This document shows, piece after piece, positions 1-10,902 of a stretch of DNA of 64,000 nt. The notes under the pieces are model-generated. The model saw nothing but the letters and a program-made list of their open reading frames with translations, ran no database searches and was not told the DNA's origin. Source of the stretch: Pseudisothecium myosuroides (taxonomy: Eukaryota > Streptophyta > Bryopsida > Hypnales > Lembophyllaceae); NCBI GenBank assembly GCA_951799445.1, contig OX637290.1, forward strand, positions 22,562,987-22,626,986, in the 5' to 3' direction. Both the position numbers and the translations under genes were made by a program. The first letter of the stretch is position 1, and each line of letters starts with the position of its first letter.

Positions 1-92
1 GTTATGTGGCCCAGTTCGGGACCGGTTTGACATGATTGATTTCCGGAGGTTTATTGACTTAGAGAGGATCGATTTAGAGAGGTTCTACTGTA
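1..92. mobile_element. Probable end of a MITE cut by the window edge
   Basis: Read on the minus strand, positions 92 down to 77 give TACAGTAGAACCTCT followed by AT-rich repeats of the same hexamer-like motif (AGAGAGG spaced through 61-86 on the plus strand). This resembles the ends of a common plant MITE type; a second element with related ends (AGTACACTCAAACCTCTT) lies at 47949-48216. Only one end is in the window, so length and target duplication cannot be checked. Confidence 0.4.
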
Positions 93-1745
93 CCAACCCA
101 TGCAACACATATATGATTCTTTTTGTACTACATCCTTCTACAATAACAATACATATTTATGTAGTATAGAATGTTGAGAAATTAGTGAGGGGCAACCTAA
201 TTTCACTATTTTTTGTAAGTTCTATCACTTATCATTCTTGTAATCTTGTTTATTGTAAAGTTTTCATTCATGCATTGAATTCAACTTTGAACGTCATATA
301 TACTATTATTGTGAAGATGGACCTGCTGAGGAGATGTATGGAATGTTTTGTCGGGAATATTGGGGCCACAAACTTGTGCTTGGCTTGACAAAATTTGTTC
401 CTCGCTATGGTAAAGCCATCGTATTGTTGTACGCATTATGAATGCTCTAACAATGATTACTTTCATAATTTTTTGTTTAGCATTTGTTGTTGATGTTCTC
501 TAAGCAAGAAGTATTACATTGTTGGTGACGTAGGCAACAGTGGCTCCGATACACGACTTGTGGTGGAGGCAACTATAGATCGATCCCGGCAATGGATGGG
601 AGTAGAAACATTGGACATGGTCCAAATTCATTGGTATGTTAAGGGTTTGTCTATTATTCTATTCAAAGCAAATGTAATCATTAAAGCACAATATTGGTTC
701 TTTTTTTCATTTCGACTTTGTTTTGCATCTATTGAAGTTATTATTTACTTTGGGTCTTTTAATTTTTTTTCTCCATTAATTAAATATCACATGAATACAA
801 ATTTGTAATATTTTTTGTCACACTAATAAAACCAATCAACTAAATGGTTGGATTTAATGAGCCCATATTTATTTAGATGAAATTTTGTTTTTGCTTTGTA
901 TTAAAACAGGTGGGATTAAAGCGATGTACGTTATTTTGATTCCATCAAGTAGCTTTGTACTCTTCAACAAGAGGGTAAAATCAAGGAATTGGGACTAATC
1001 AATTTTGACACTGAACACATGGCTAAAATAGTTGAAGATTGTAAAGTCCAAATAGTTTCTAATCAGGTGAGTGGTTGAATTGCACTACAACAACCTTCTA
1101 AAAACGTCCATTGTTTGAGAACTATTTTGTAGTATAAAAATTTAGCAATCTCGAGACTAGTCTTTTACTCTAGTGAATTTAAATTATGTACGTGCCTTGA
1201 TCATGATGAGGCTTCAAAATCACATCGACAATGCATGCAATTTCACAATATGTGTGCATATTGGCTTTATGGCAATTGAATGTATATGAAGTGCATGAGT
1301 GAAGTCATAGATTTGAACAAAATCATCAAAATTTCTTTCTCTATTTCTTTTTAAAATTGTTTGGTGTCTCTTGTAGGTAAGATATTCAATAATTGATACA
1401 AGGCTTGAAAAGTCAATGGTTGCATGGTGCCAACAACATGGTGTGAAGCTTCTTGCTTATGGGTGTGAATGTTTGTACAAGTTCATTATCTAATATTTGA
1501 AGATTGATGTATTCTTTACATTACATACTAGAAGGAGTCACAGCTGTGAAGCCCTCTTCTATACTTATCTCCAAACTTGTTGAAACTATCAAAATGAAGT
1601 GATTCTTAGGTGAATGGGCACCTACCACTCCTTCAATAAATTTGTAGAAGATTTCTTACTTGGCTTTAAGGGTGAGTAAGGGTTCTCCAATTTTGGAGAA
1701 AACATTATTTACATCCCCAATCAAATGTGACTCTTCCTACTATAA

Positions 1746-2673
1746 CCCCTAAAGGACCGGCATGCGTTTTTTGGCTATATAGAAATTTTGGGTAAGTACA
1801 TGTGACTAAAGATTTCCATATTTTAAGCTGAAATTCTAATAGAAGGTGGGCACAAGGAATATCTTTCATATGCACTAAATTTCAAGACATTTGGAAATAG
1901 GAGTCAAAAGTTATGGCCAAATATGTTACTTTTTTTTCGTAACTAGGCAGTCTGGGCAGCAAAAAAAATTTGGCAAAAATTTGATTTTTTTTTTAATATT
2001 TTTTTCTTGTAGATTATATTTTTGTCTATCTGTAAAGCTTTGATTCATTTCATTTGGATTTGTTATGAGAAAGTTATGGACATTCTTGTTTTTCGGGCAG
2101 TTAGAGCATCTTCTAGAAAAAAATAACTTGTAGGATTCATTTCTAAATGCTATTTTTGCAATTTTTCAAAAAAAAAATTCTCATGATTTAGTTTACTTGC
2201 TAGAAAAATCTCACCATTGGAATTAGTGTATTTTAATTCCATCTAAAATATATTAATATTTTAGATTTTCCTTCTATCTCGTACCTACTTCTACTTAATA
2301 AATTTTTTAGAAATGATAATTAAGTTTTTTTGAATATTTTTTTTCCCCTAGACTCTCAATTCAATTCTCCACTATAAAGATTTGAAGCTCAAAACTCTGT
2401 AGTGCAAAAATTTTAAGTTAAAAATGTTTAAAGTCAAAAAATCTAGTCCCGCAAAGTGCTGAAATACTTGTTTTTTCCACTTTAAATGCAGATATCTCGC
2501 AATCTGAGCGGTCAAAAATTTTGAAATTTTTTCCACACATTCTCATACTAGTTAGGTGTAAGATCCTATAGTTAGATGTGCAAATAAACATTTTCAAATT
2601 TTTTTACTCCTTGATATAGAAATGGCAGTTTTGAGTGTTTTTTGGCAGAAAAAAGGCCTTGGGCCTTTAGGAG
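1746..2673. mobile_element. TTAA-type element T1 (target site ATAA)
   Basis: The left end is CCCCTAAAGGACC and the right end is the near-complement GGGCCTTTAGGAG. Both sides carry ATAA (1742-1745 and 2674-2677). The interior shares a block around 2073-2105 (AAAGTTATGGACATTC, then GGGCAGTTA) with the elements at 12284, 24431 and 30450. There is no open reading frame of transposase size, so it is nonautonomous. It is inserted in the aldo/keto reductase pseudogene. Confidence 0.75.
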
Positions 2674-3090
2674 ATAACCTATAATAAAACTAGTTCTTAC
2701 ATTATTTTCAATATCTCCTACTTCAATGATTGTCAAAAGTCTTGACATTTCTAACAATCAATTTCAATACAACATTATATAACAAATCCAAATTTATTTC
2801 TTGAAAATTTTAAAATCATTGAAGCAAAAACTTCTTGAAATGGTCTACTTTTAGTAATGAAGTGAATACAATGATCACAAATGCTATGTGCATTTTCAAC
2901 AAGTAATGTAGAATGTTATGTACAACTTATTGTAAATTGTTACAACAGTGACGGAAAGTTATGAATGTCCACATTTTTGTTGATATGCAGAACATTGTTA
3001 GGTGGCTTTCTTTCAGAAAAATACTTGGGTCAATGGGAACCAGAAAGGACAGATCTAACCACACCATCACTCTTGAATTACAAACAAGTA

Positions 3091-3531
3091 AGGTAAACCA
3101 GCCCATGACGGTCAGAATTAGGAGTTTGACCTCATATGATTGCTGAAATTTTTCAGTTTTTTTCCTACAATAGTACAAGTGTGAGAAATAGTGAGAGCAA
3201 TTGAAATTATGTTTTTTTGACAAAGTATGAATTTTCTATGGATTTTTGAAGTGATCAGCCCATAGGGGTCTGTAGGCTACCTCATGACCAACAAAATCTG
3301 AATCCAATATGGTCATCTTCCTACCCAATGCAGTCACAACATTTTCAAACATGGAAAACCTAAAAAATCAATTTTTACAAAGAATTTTACACTGAAAAGT
3401 TGGACGTACCTATTGAGGTCACTAATTACTCCATAAATACCATGTAAGGCATTGATTGTGGTCTGAAAAACCACAATGGGGTCATTAGGTGTCCATCATG
3501 GGCCATTTGACCGTCATGGGCTGATTTACCT
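3091..3531. mobile_element. TA-flanked MITE inside the reductase pseudogene
   Basis: The inverted ends read AGGTAAACCAGCCCATGACG on the left and, reverse-complemented from the right, AGGTAAATCAGCCCATGACG (one difference in 20). TA precedes the left end (3089-3090) and follows the right end (3532-3533), as expected for Tc1/mariner-type (Stowaway-like) MITEs. There is no coding capacity. Confidence 0.7.
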
Positions 3532-4218
3532 TAATTGATCAATGGGGTGGTTGGACCTTATTCCAGGTTTGCCTTCAAGTTGTGGTAAATAATTTACAAA
3601 AAATATGAGTTCTAATTTTTATTGTTCTTTTCTTGTTTCTATCATTACCATTGACTAGCTTGAATAATAAAGATTTATTTTTCAATAATAGCACTGGCAA
3701 GTGGAAGTTTTCATGATGGTCACTTTTGTCAAGGAGTGCTAGCAAGTGAGCATAGAATCTCTAAGTTTATGAGCCTAGGAGTTTATATTACAAACACCTT
3801 CTATGGTTATGGATATCTATGTGGTATCTATGTTATAAACTCTTTTCATACTATAGTGTACCTATATTATAGATATGTATGTTATAAACACCTTCAAATG
3901 GTTGTAGGTACATACCTACAACTAGGTTCAAGACTTATAGGCTCATATCTCTACGCTCACACACTAGCATTGTTGGCTTTTGTCTTGCAGGATCTTCTCT
4001 TTGCATTGAGCAAAATTGCTAGCAAATATAAAGTTACTATCAGCAAGATATATTTCCGACAAGGCTGTGGTTGCTGCAGTCATTATTGGTGCTAAACTTG
4101 GTATTTCAGAGCACATTACAAGTAATCAAGCTACATATTCTGTTCCAGGTGCACTTACCTAAAATTGACTTCAATTAGATTGTGGATGTATAATTTGTGT
4201 TCTCTCAGCTACCACTTA

Positions 4219-4485
4219 GTAGGACGTTCAACTCGTTGCACGAAGTGGGACCAATAGGGTGAATTTTGTGTTCTGTAGGATAAATGTAAAAAAGGCCCCT
4301 ATTGTGTGTAGTGTCAATCCTATGTTCTTCAAGCCTCGAGATAATTTGGGGCCTTTGATTGCAAATATGAGTTTAAAATTTGCAAATTTTTCATGTGTGA
4401 AAAATTAAAAATTCCTGCGTTTTTTTGAGGGCCCGGTAAATTCACCCTATTGGTCCTACTTTGTGAGACGGATTTAGCATCCTAC
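4219..4485. mobile_element. TA-flanked MITE, 267 bp
   Basis: The ends are GTAGGACGTTC and, from the right reversed, GTAGGATGCTA. Imperfect inverted arms continue for about 45 bp and include the shared GACCAATAGGGTGAATTT. TA flanks both sides (4217-4218, 4486-4487). A related fragment lies near 60285-60400 (both contain GCCTTTGATTGCAAATATGA). Confidence 0.7.
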
Positions 4486-4489
4486 TAAT

Positions 4490-5128
4490 ACTTATGGTTG
4501 AGGATATCATTGTATTAATCTAAGTGTTTCAACATATGTAATATATAGAAGGATGCCTGTGTACTTTTTAGAAGGAGCATAGAATTTTGTTGATCATTAT
4601 AAGAGATGGAATCAAGTCTCTAATTATGGTTTATTGTTTTAGTGTCTTCTAGCTATGATTTTTCTACAATAGAAATTTGGGCTATTTGAAAGGGTGTATC
4701 AATTATGGATTTAGGTTAAATTAGTAATATGAATCTCTGAATATATGTAGATAGTTATTGAAGATTCATGAAGTTTATAGTAACTTATGATTCTATCAGC
4801 TGCAAAACATATGGGAGAAAATTCACTAAGGTAAAACATCCTATTTATGCCATGTGATTGTGTCACTTTTTGTATGAGCATGGTATGTATATTATAAAAT
4901 TTGAAATGTACACTAATGATACAAAATGGTACAAATGGGTGTGGTTTACCTTACTTGAAGTGCATCTATAAAGTGGAGTGCTTTACATCTCTATTGTTCC
5001 CAATTACTAAAATCTTTAGAAAAATAGAAACTCAATTTGAAATCCAGATTTTGTTGTAAAAAATAGCTGCAAAATATGAACAAAGAATTATACCTTTAAT
5101 TTTAATAAAGTGGAGAATTCTAATTAAA
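4490..5128. other. Intergenic, no gene seen
   Basis: AT-rich sequence downstream of the reductase pseudogene. I see no coding pattern, RNA gene or clear element ends. Confidence 0.6.
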
Positions 5129-5246
5129 ATTCATTTGCATTTTTCAAAAAATAAAATAATAAGAATGAAGGTTCTTTACACTTTTAAAAAAAGTAAAAGA
5201 ACTACAATAAGGTTTCATTTCACTTTTCAAAAAAGTAAAAGAACTG
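5129..5246. repeat. Three tandem 39-40 bp units
   Basis: Three diverged copies of a unit ending in a short hairpin-like core (CTTTTnAAAAAAGTAAAAGAAC) lie head to tail. A sharply GC-richer stretch, 5247-5380, follows. Confidence 0.6.
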
Positions 5247-5570
5247 GGCGCCTGGCCTCTCCGCGGCCGCCCAACCCTTGCTGTGGGTCGGCAGCTGGCG
5301 ATCAGGTCGCTTTGATGCCGGCCTGCCCTACCTTTGTTGGCTCCCGCAGGGCCTGTTAGCGCGGCCGAGTTTCTTGGCCGTTATTCAAAATTAGGCAAGG
5401 CAGTTAGAATTGCAGCCGTAAGATTGCTTTGTCTATACTGACTCTCAACCTTCTGGCTATTTAACTCACCAAGCAGACGTTGGAGCTCCGGTTGACCGCT
5501 GCTTTTATAGTCCTGGACCAAGATCTGTTCCATGCCAAAAGCACAGAGGCAAGTGAGCCGGTCTAGCAGA
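5220..5570 (-). other. Coding-like remnant, possibly 3' part of the Cache/VWA gene
   Basis: On the minus strand a reading frame runs from about 5570 (including MEQILVQDYKSSGQPELQRL at 5534) through one TAA at about 5385, then stays open to about 5220. The base composition is clearly richer in GC than the flanks. It lies downstream of, and in the same orientation as, the broken Cache/VWA gene. I do not recognise the protein segment, so assignment to that gene is a guess. Confidence 0.3.
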
Positions 5571-6123
5571 GAATGATAAAAAGAACTTCAAATGGCATCT
5601 TTCGTTGAAGTCAAATACTAATAACTAATAACTAATTAATGCTTCAGGACCTATATCAAACCTGGTTTGCAGTTGAATCTCAAAATCTAACATTGTGCCT
5701 TTTAGCAACATAAACAAGTTGATGTTTGTATATATGGCGAGACTTAATAAGTTTCACAGTCAGTTTCTAGTGAATCCCCCACGTGAAAAACGAATACACA
5801 GAGTTCCACACCAACTATTATGGGACCATGTACCCAATATGCACACAGGGGATTCAATAGAAGCTGGCTGTGTGATCATTGTCAAGATGTGGAATGCAAA
5901 TGCAACAGCGGTAACACTGAGAGGGAGGAAGAACGAGTTACTGCTTCAGGATTTAATTGATAAGCTCCCGTGCTATTGAACATCCGCACTGAGAGTGGTG
6001 AGCAGCTGGGAGGCGATGTTTTTGGCCACTTGCAACATGCTGCTAGCTCCAAAGCTCGGCGGCAAATTGCTGTTCATGGACGCGGCCAAGTCGATTAGCA
6101 CCGTCACCACCTTTACCACCGAC

Positions 6124-6460
6124 ATGGTCAATTTCGTTAAAATGGCATATGAAATCCGCCATTTTCCAGAATGGCGGATTCAATTCCTTCTTTAGCCCTA
6201 CAAAGTCCAGGACAAGTGTACATTGCTAACATCTAGGTCAGTTTTAGATTTTAGAAATCTAGGATTGACATAGATATTAGACCAAGCAGTTTGAAAAATC
6301 TAAGATTGTTATAGATTTCAGATATCTAGACCAAATGTAGATTTCAGAAATCTAGTACTGGTATAAATTTTGGGACAGAAAAAACAGTTCAGACTAGGCG
6401 CTCTGAACTACTAAAAGTGCCAAATTACCGGAATGCCGCCATTTTAACGAAATTACCCAT
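6124..6460. mobile_element. MITE M1 (ATGG-ended, 4-bp target duplication CGAC) in a coding exon
   Basis: The left end ATGGTCAATTTCGTTAAAAT and the right end reversed (ATGGGTAATTTCGTTAAAAT) are inverted repeats. CGAC flanks both sides (6120-6123 and 6461-6464). The interior holds several copies of TAGATTTnnGAAATCTA-like palindromes and no coding frame. Related copies are at 10615-10898 and 33044-34176. Confidence 0.85.
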
Positions 6461-6529
6461 CGACGTGGAAGTGCGGAACCAAGGCCGAGAACGAGGGTCA
6501 TAGTCTCTATAGTCTTCAGCACTACGAAC

Positions 6530-7385
6530 CTGCACAAATCAATTTAAGCAGAAACGTCAAATTGGCGGGAATTCCACGACTGGAATACGTTCCATAAAGC
6601 TGTGTGAGCTTGAAAAGAAAATCTCTACCAGTCCTAGCTTTGAGAGCTCTGTGTGGAGGTGAATGTCACAGATTTTGGACCCCCAGAAATCGCCAATTGA
6701 AGGCCAGTCAAGATTAATATTATCAAGTATGGAATCATTGTCAGTGGATGGATTGGGTCCATTCTTTACATCAAAAATTGACCTTCAAATGATACAGTTC
6801 ACCTTGGAGAAGTGCTGACCAAAGTATTTATATAACAAATAATAAAAAGTGTTGCTTGAAAGTCTACTCCCCTCAAAATTGCAAAGTGAGTCAAGTCATT
6901 TCAATTACAACCTTTCATTCCAACACGAGTTCCCCTCTTCATTTTGTTCTTCATGTATGTTCAATCATCCTCATGTAAGCTCCGAGAGAGAGTACTAAAG
7001 TTATAAACTATTACGGACTTATTCCCATTGAACGAACCTCCCATTTTATCGAACTTGGTCTTGAAAGCGAACCAATGGATGTTTCCATTGAAAATGTTAA
7101 CTGACTAGCGTCCTCGCAATTATCCTGGAAGTGTTAACCCGGAAACCATGCGTAGGTCGAAGAGTGTTAGAGTTGTCGTACAACATAAAGATGTACATTT
7201 TCATCCGGTCATAGGATAACTGCACACTATCTCGTCCAGGGTTGAGCTCATTAAGTGTTTCTTTTTATTTCACGGCTGCCTAGTGATACAGTACGCTTAT
7301 TGAGATTGTATGTTCTTCAGTGCAAACCTAACTGCTTTAGTTACCATTGTTTCAAGACTAGAATCAGAAGAGTTCAAAACGTTAC
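6530..7385 (-). other. Intron 4 of the Cache/VWA gene, 856 bp
   Basis: Donor CCAGGATCG|GTAACG at 7386/7385 and acceptor TTTGTGCAG|GTTCGT at 6530/6529; phase 0 on both sides. I see no additional coding exon or transposon end inside. Confidence 0.65.
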
Positions 7386-8786
7386 CGATCCTGGATATAC
7401 CCTCCACGCCCCATCAGTTGTTGCGAAATAAGATCGCGTGAAAGCCGATGGGTTGGTCGACGTGAAGGACTTCATCAAAGGATTTAACTCCCTCTGGAAA
7501 CAAATAGAAAGCATTGTATCCACACTGCCCAGGTCCGTAGACGCTGCCACTCTACAAACACAGACATTCAAGTGCAATGTGGTCAATACGCAACACTGAA
7601 ATGTAAACGAAGGGGTTTTTCTTAGTAAGAGTTTAGATTGTTTCAGGAATTTTCAAACTACATTGTATTGAAAGTCTTCTTCATGAGTTTTAGGGAGGTC
7701 TCTTTACACTGAGAGTCCGGTATCGTGGGATGGAATTGGATGTATACTGTATCAATACGAGTTTCCTATAGTCATAGAGAAGATTAGCATTCGTTACTAT
7801 CGGACGGTATATATGTTGTCTAAATGTTCATCAAATGTACCCTGTTTGAAAGCCTTAAGGCCTCATCATATAAGAAATAATTAGAAATTGCTGGAGTTAA
7901 TAGGAAACCTTCAGATTTCACCTAGAGTCAGTGAATTGAACCCAGGTAATGCTAGAGCAAAGAAAATCACCTGCAGAATAAACATTAAAAAAGAAACAAC
8001 ATTGTAGGGTTGAAAGTTTGACATACCATTTGGGCTAATTAACGTACGTAGTACCTGACATAACTCTTCCTGTAATCGAGATACATGCTTGTGCAGGGGG
8101 TGGAGCCATTTCCGGGCAGAGAGCAATACGTACTGTTCACCACGGTCCTGCAGGTGAGGCCCTCTAAATCCCTAAGCAAAGGCTCACAAACACTGTGGGA
8201 GCAGTTGGAAGGGTTGTCGCAATTTGCTAGCAATTCTACAAATTAAAAGACAGTACACAGGAGCCCATTAATTAAATTTGCAATGATCAGACACTATACT
8301 CTGGTGCAAGGCAATCAGTATAAAGCTAAGATCGTTAAAATGGCAGGTTTCGATCAGTGAAAGTGGCACAGTTTCAACCACTCACCTGAACCTTCAAATC
8401 TACAAATGTCTTTGGTTTAGGGCTCTAAGCACTTGAACATCACAACTTTGTCCTCTGAAAGTTACGGAGATGCCATGGTGGCGAATAAGACCATTTCTAT
8501 GGCATGCTAAAACTCGGCCTTCAGATCATTCGTCAACGTCCAGCTAGTTGACCGACAACTAGAGATGAAACCGACTGCCAGGAGTAGTTGAGAGATGGCA
8601 CAAGAGGAACGTAAATATAATACCACATCTGCGATTGTAGTTTTTGGAGGCTTGAATCGAAAGCTCCACCACCTCGGCTTGCTGTAAATCCAAGTAATCC
8701 CCTCCTACATCTCCAACAGTCACAGCAGAGAACCCCACCAACACGATGCAGCAGAGCAGAAGCGAATCCCAGCAAAATCTACTCAT

Positions 8787-9481
8787 TCTTCGATGCTGCC
8801 CAAGAAAAAAAGGTAAACAACTTCAAATGATGCTGAAGTCGGTAACATAAGCGCCAATAGATTCGATCGACACTATGACTACCATTACATGTACAAAAAA
8901 GCTCCCTGTGCAAGGAGGATCGATCGAAGGGGAGTACATTCAAAAGTGATAAATTGAGAGGGGAACACTACCTGGTCAAGGAAAGTGATGCAAATTAATC
9001 TCCTCGAGTGCATGACTTCAGTGAAAGAAAAATACTGATCTTGAACACATAGGGAATGCAAATAACCGCCTTGGGATATTCTACATCTGTTTATGATGCG
9101 ACAACCATTAGTACTGTCTTGCCAAAAAGTATGAACTGTCCTAGCTAGAACCAGCTTAATAACTCACTACAAACGATGACTTCTGTTCTTGCAAACTGGA
9201 ATGAGCAGCAGACCGAGAAAGCCACAGATTGAACTGGAGGCTGGGCGGAGAGATCTAGAGACGAATCGGATACAATTTGTCGGTACCCAAACGCGTTTGC
9301 ATTCCCGCCGTCACTGTAGAGATCGAATTGTTCTGAAAAGGATAAGTCGGAATTGAAAGTCGGCAAAGACAGCGTCGCTGTTTTGTTGCAACGGAGACTC
9401 GGAGAGATTCTTGTTTGTTCCGCCCCGTGCAAGTCAACTACTGTAGTCAATGACGAGGCTCTCAACCCTTAGAAGGAATAA
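8787..9481. other. Upstream region of the Cache/VWA gene
   Basis: 5' flank of the minus-strand gene. A GC-richer stretch at 9145-9465 stays open on the minus strand for 106 codons, but it resembles no protein I know and could be an untranslated leader exon. I see no clear TATA box. Confidence 0.35.
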
Positions 9482-10121
9482 CCCCTAAATGCCCAAGGCC
9501 TGTTTAGAGCTTCTCGAAATTTGCTCTAAATTGAACAAAAAGTGAACATTTTCATAAGTTGTACCAATTTCTTTCGAATTGTAACCGTACAAATTCAAAC
9601 TAGACATGCTAGAGATCACATAGGAAAAGAAAACATAACAATATGATCACTTACAGATTGAAAGATTATAATGTTTGATCATGAGGGTGTTAAAACTATG
9701 AAAATTTTTCAATACTCTTTTTGCATGTCAACTCTAAAAATTTGGTCACTAAAAAAATATGAGGTTATAGGGCCTAGCATGTACAACCCTAATCAATTTA
9801 CGATTTTTCAAAATCTATTCTACAATTTTTTTAAATGAATTTCTAATGTGATTTTTTCTCCAAGATCTAGTGTATTTGAGGCTCATTTCCAAGAGCCCTC
9901 AACACTACAGGAAGTCAAGATTGCAATGGGCATCCTTGCACAAAATCTTGAATAGAAAAATCATAATCCTTCATTTTTAAGATCGGCTTTTTGATCTTAA
10001 AACTAGACTTCCAAAAGAGTTTTCCAAAAATATAAACTACTAAAAATAGCAAATTGGTTGGATTTTACTTAACTTCAAAGTTTTCAAAAGACCAGAATCT
10101 GGTGCCTCGGGCAGTTAGGGG
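9482..10121. mobile_element. Degenerate TTAA-type element T0
   Basis: The left end CCCCTAAATGCCC is preceded by ATAA (9478-9481). The right end reversed, CCCCTAACTGCCC, is followed by TTAA (10122-10125). The length, about 640 bp, is shorter than the 0.92-kb type, and the flanks differ by one base, so it is an old or deleted copy. From 10126 to 10610 the DNA also looks like decayed internal sequence of this family. Confidence 0.5.
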
Positions 10122-10614
10122 TTAAAAGGACCAAGGACAGCCCACTTTGGGCCTTGGGAAATTCAGGCAAGCTTTGTTGGCATCATACTTTGAAAGTTTT
10201 GCATAGAATTTTTTAGGATGGATGATATTCATCATAAGCTACTGTACGTGTGAAGTACATTATGATAAATATTGCAAAAGTTAGAAGTTCTTTGTTTTTT
10301 GTTTTTTATTTTAATTTCAATGTCAAATCGGGTAGCCAAAAAAATTATTCTAAAAAAATATTAATTTTTTGGAGATTTTATAGATTGATACTTGGTCAAA
10401 AACATTTGAACCATTCAATTCCGAATATTGAGGTAAAAGTTATGAGGTGTTTTATTTTGCGAATACTAAAGGTAGAAAAAACAATCACATACATAGTAAT
10501 AAAAGCCATCTTTTGTTCTCAATTTTGAAAGTTTTCAATAAAAGTCAAAACAAAGGATATTAATTATTTACTAAAACATTCTCACCATTGGAATTAACAA
10601 TTCTAAGTTATTAG

Positions 10615-10898
10615 ATGGCCAATTTCATTAAAATGACGATATTCCATTAATTTGGCACTTTTAATAGTTCAGACTGCACAGTCTAAACTATTAAATCTGT
10701 ACTAGAATTTATACTAGTATTAGATTTTTGAAATCTATATCAATACTAGATTTTTCAAACTACGCGGTCTGATATCTATATTCGTCCTAGATTTTTGAAA
10801 TCTAAAACTTACCTAGATCTTAGCAATGTATGCTTGTCCTAGATGTCACGGTCTGAAAATGGCACATAGAATACCGCCATTTTGATGAAATTTGTCAT
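10615..10898. mobile_element. MITE M2 (same family as M1), target duplication TTAG
   Basis: The ends are ATGGCCAATTTCATTAAAAT and, reversed from the right, ATGACAAATTTCATCAAAAT. TTAG flanks both sides exactly (10611-10614, 10899-10902). The interior repeats the TAGATTTTTGAAATCTA motif, as in M1. 284 bp, noncoding. Confidence 0.8.
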
Positions 10899-10902
10899 TT
10901 AG

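Larger units (their letters stand above)
313..4145 (+). pseudogene. Aldo/keto reductase pseudogene (plant PLR1/At1g06690-like)
   Basis: Scattered exon remnants encode an NAD(P)H aldo/keto reductase with its original introns. Segments are 313-409 (GPAEEMYGMF), about 540-633 (SRQWMGVETLDMVQIHW), 910-1066 (KIKELGLINFDTEHM), 1377-1462 ([17 protein letters not shown]) and about 3991-4145 (KIASKYKVTI, then AVVAAVIIGAKLGISEHIT). The family motifs (GPAEE.YG, HWWD, NFDTE, GxxxGxSEHI) are recognisable and several joins keep GT-AG sites and phase: the tryptophan codon is split 633/910. It is broken. One base is missing after HWWD, a TAG stop follows within about ten codons, and another frame change lies near 4050. 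A 0.9-kb transposon (1746-2673) and a MITE (3091-3531) sit inside it. Retained introns make it a decayed genomic copy, not a retrocopy. The upstream exons are probably beyond the left edge or lost. The reductase family identity is firm; the exact member is not. Confidence 0.8.
5973..8786 (-). pseudogene. Secreted Cache/VWA-domain protein gene (alpha2-delta-like), disrupted by a MITE
   Basis: Exons on the minus strand are 8624-8786, 8055-8235, 7922-7951 (30-nt microexon), 7386-7551 and 6461-6529, continuing after the MITE at 5973-6119. All joins use GT-AG and agree in phase. Exon 1 starts MSRFCWDSLL with a hydrophobic signal peptide (about residues 8-24). Exon 2 is cysteine-rich. Exon 4 ends in ATTDGAWRVYPGS and exon 5 has DYDPRSRPWF: the xGxxRxYPG...DPRxRPWY pattern of Cache domains that precede VWA domains in calcium-channel alpha2-delta and related extracellular proteins. 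The next part, VVKVVTVLIDLAASMN, is the first strand of a VWA domain. Its metal site DxSxS reads DLAAS, so one serine is lost. A 337-bp MITE splits exon 5. Beyond it the frame hits TAG at 5973-5975, where a one-base shift would give FNSTGAYQLN. Neither substrate nor function can be read from sequence. Probably a recent pseudogene. Confidence 0.75.

Noticed and set aside
3736..4095. A 119-codon plus-strand frame
   Set aside because: Only its last third matches aldo/keto reductase, after a splice acceptor; the rest is intron with simple repeats.
7919..7970. A 49-nt alternative for Cache/VWA exon 3 using the acceptor after TTCTGCAG
   Set aside because: It breaks phase and gives a TGA; the acceptor at 7952 (CTCTAG|CATTACC) yields a 30-nt exon that fits phase on both sides.
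9145..9465. A 106-codon minus-strand frame upstream of the Cache/VWA gene
   Set aside because: No recognisable protein and no splice support; more likely leader or promoter DNA, so not called as a gene.
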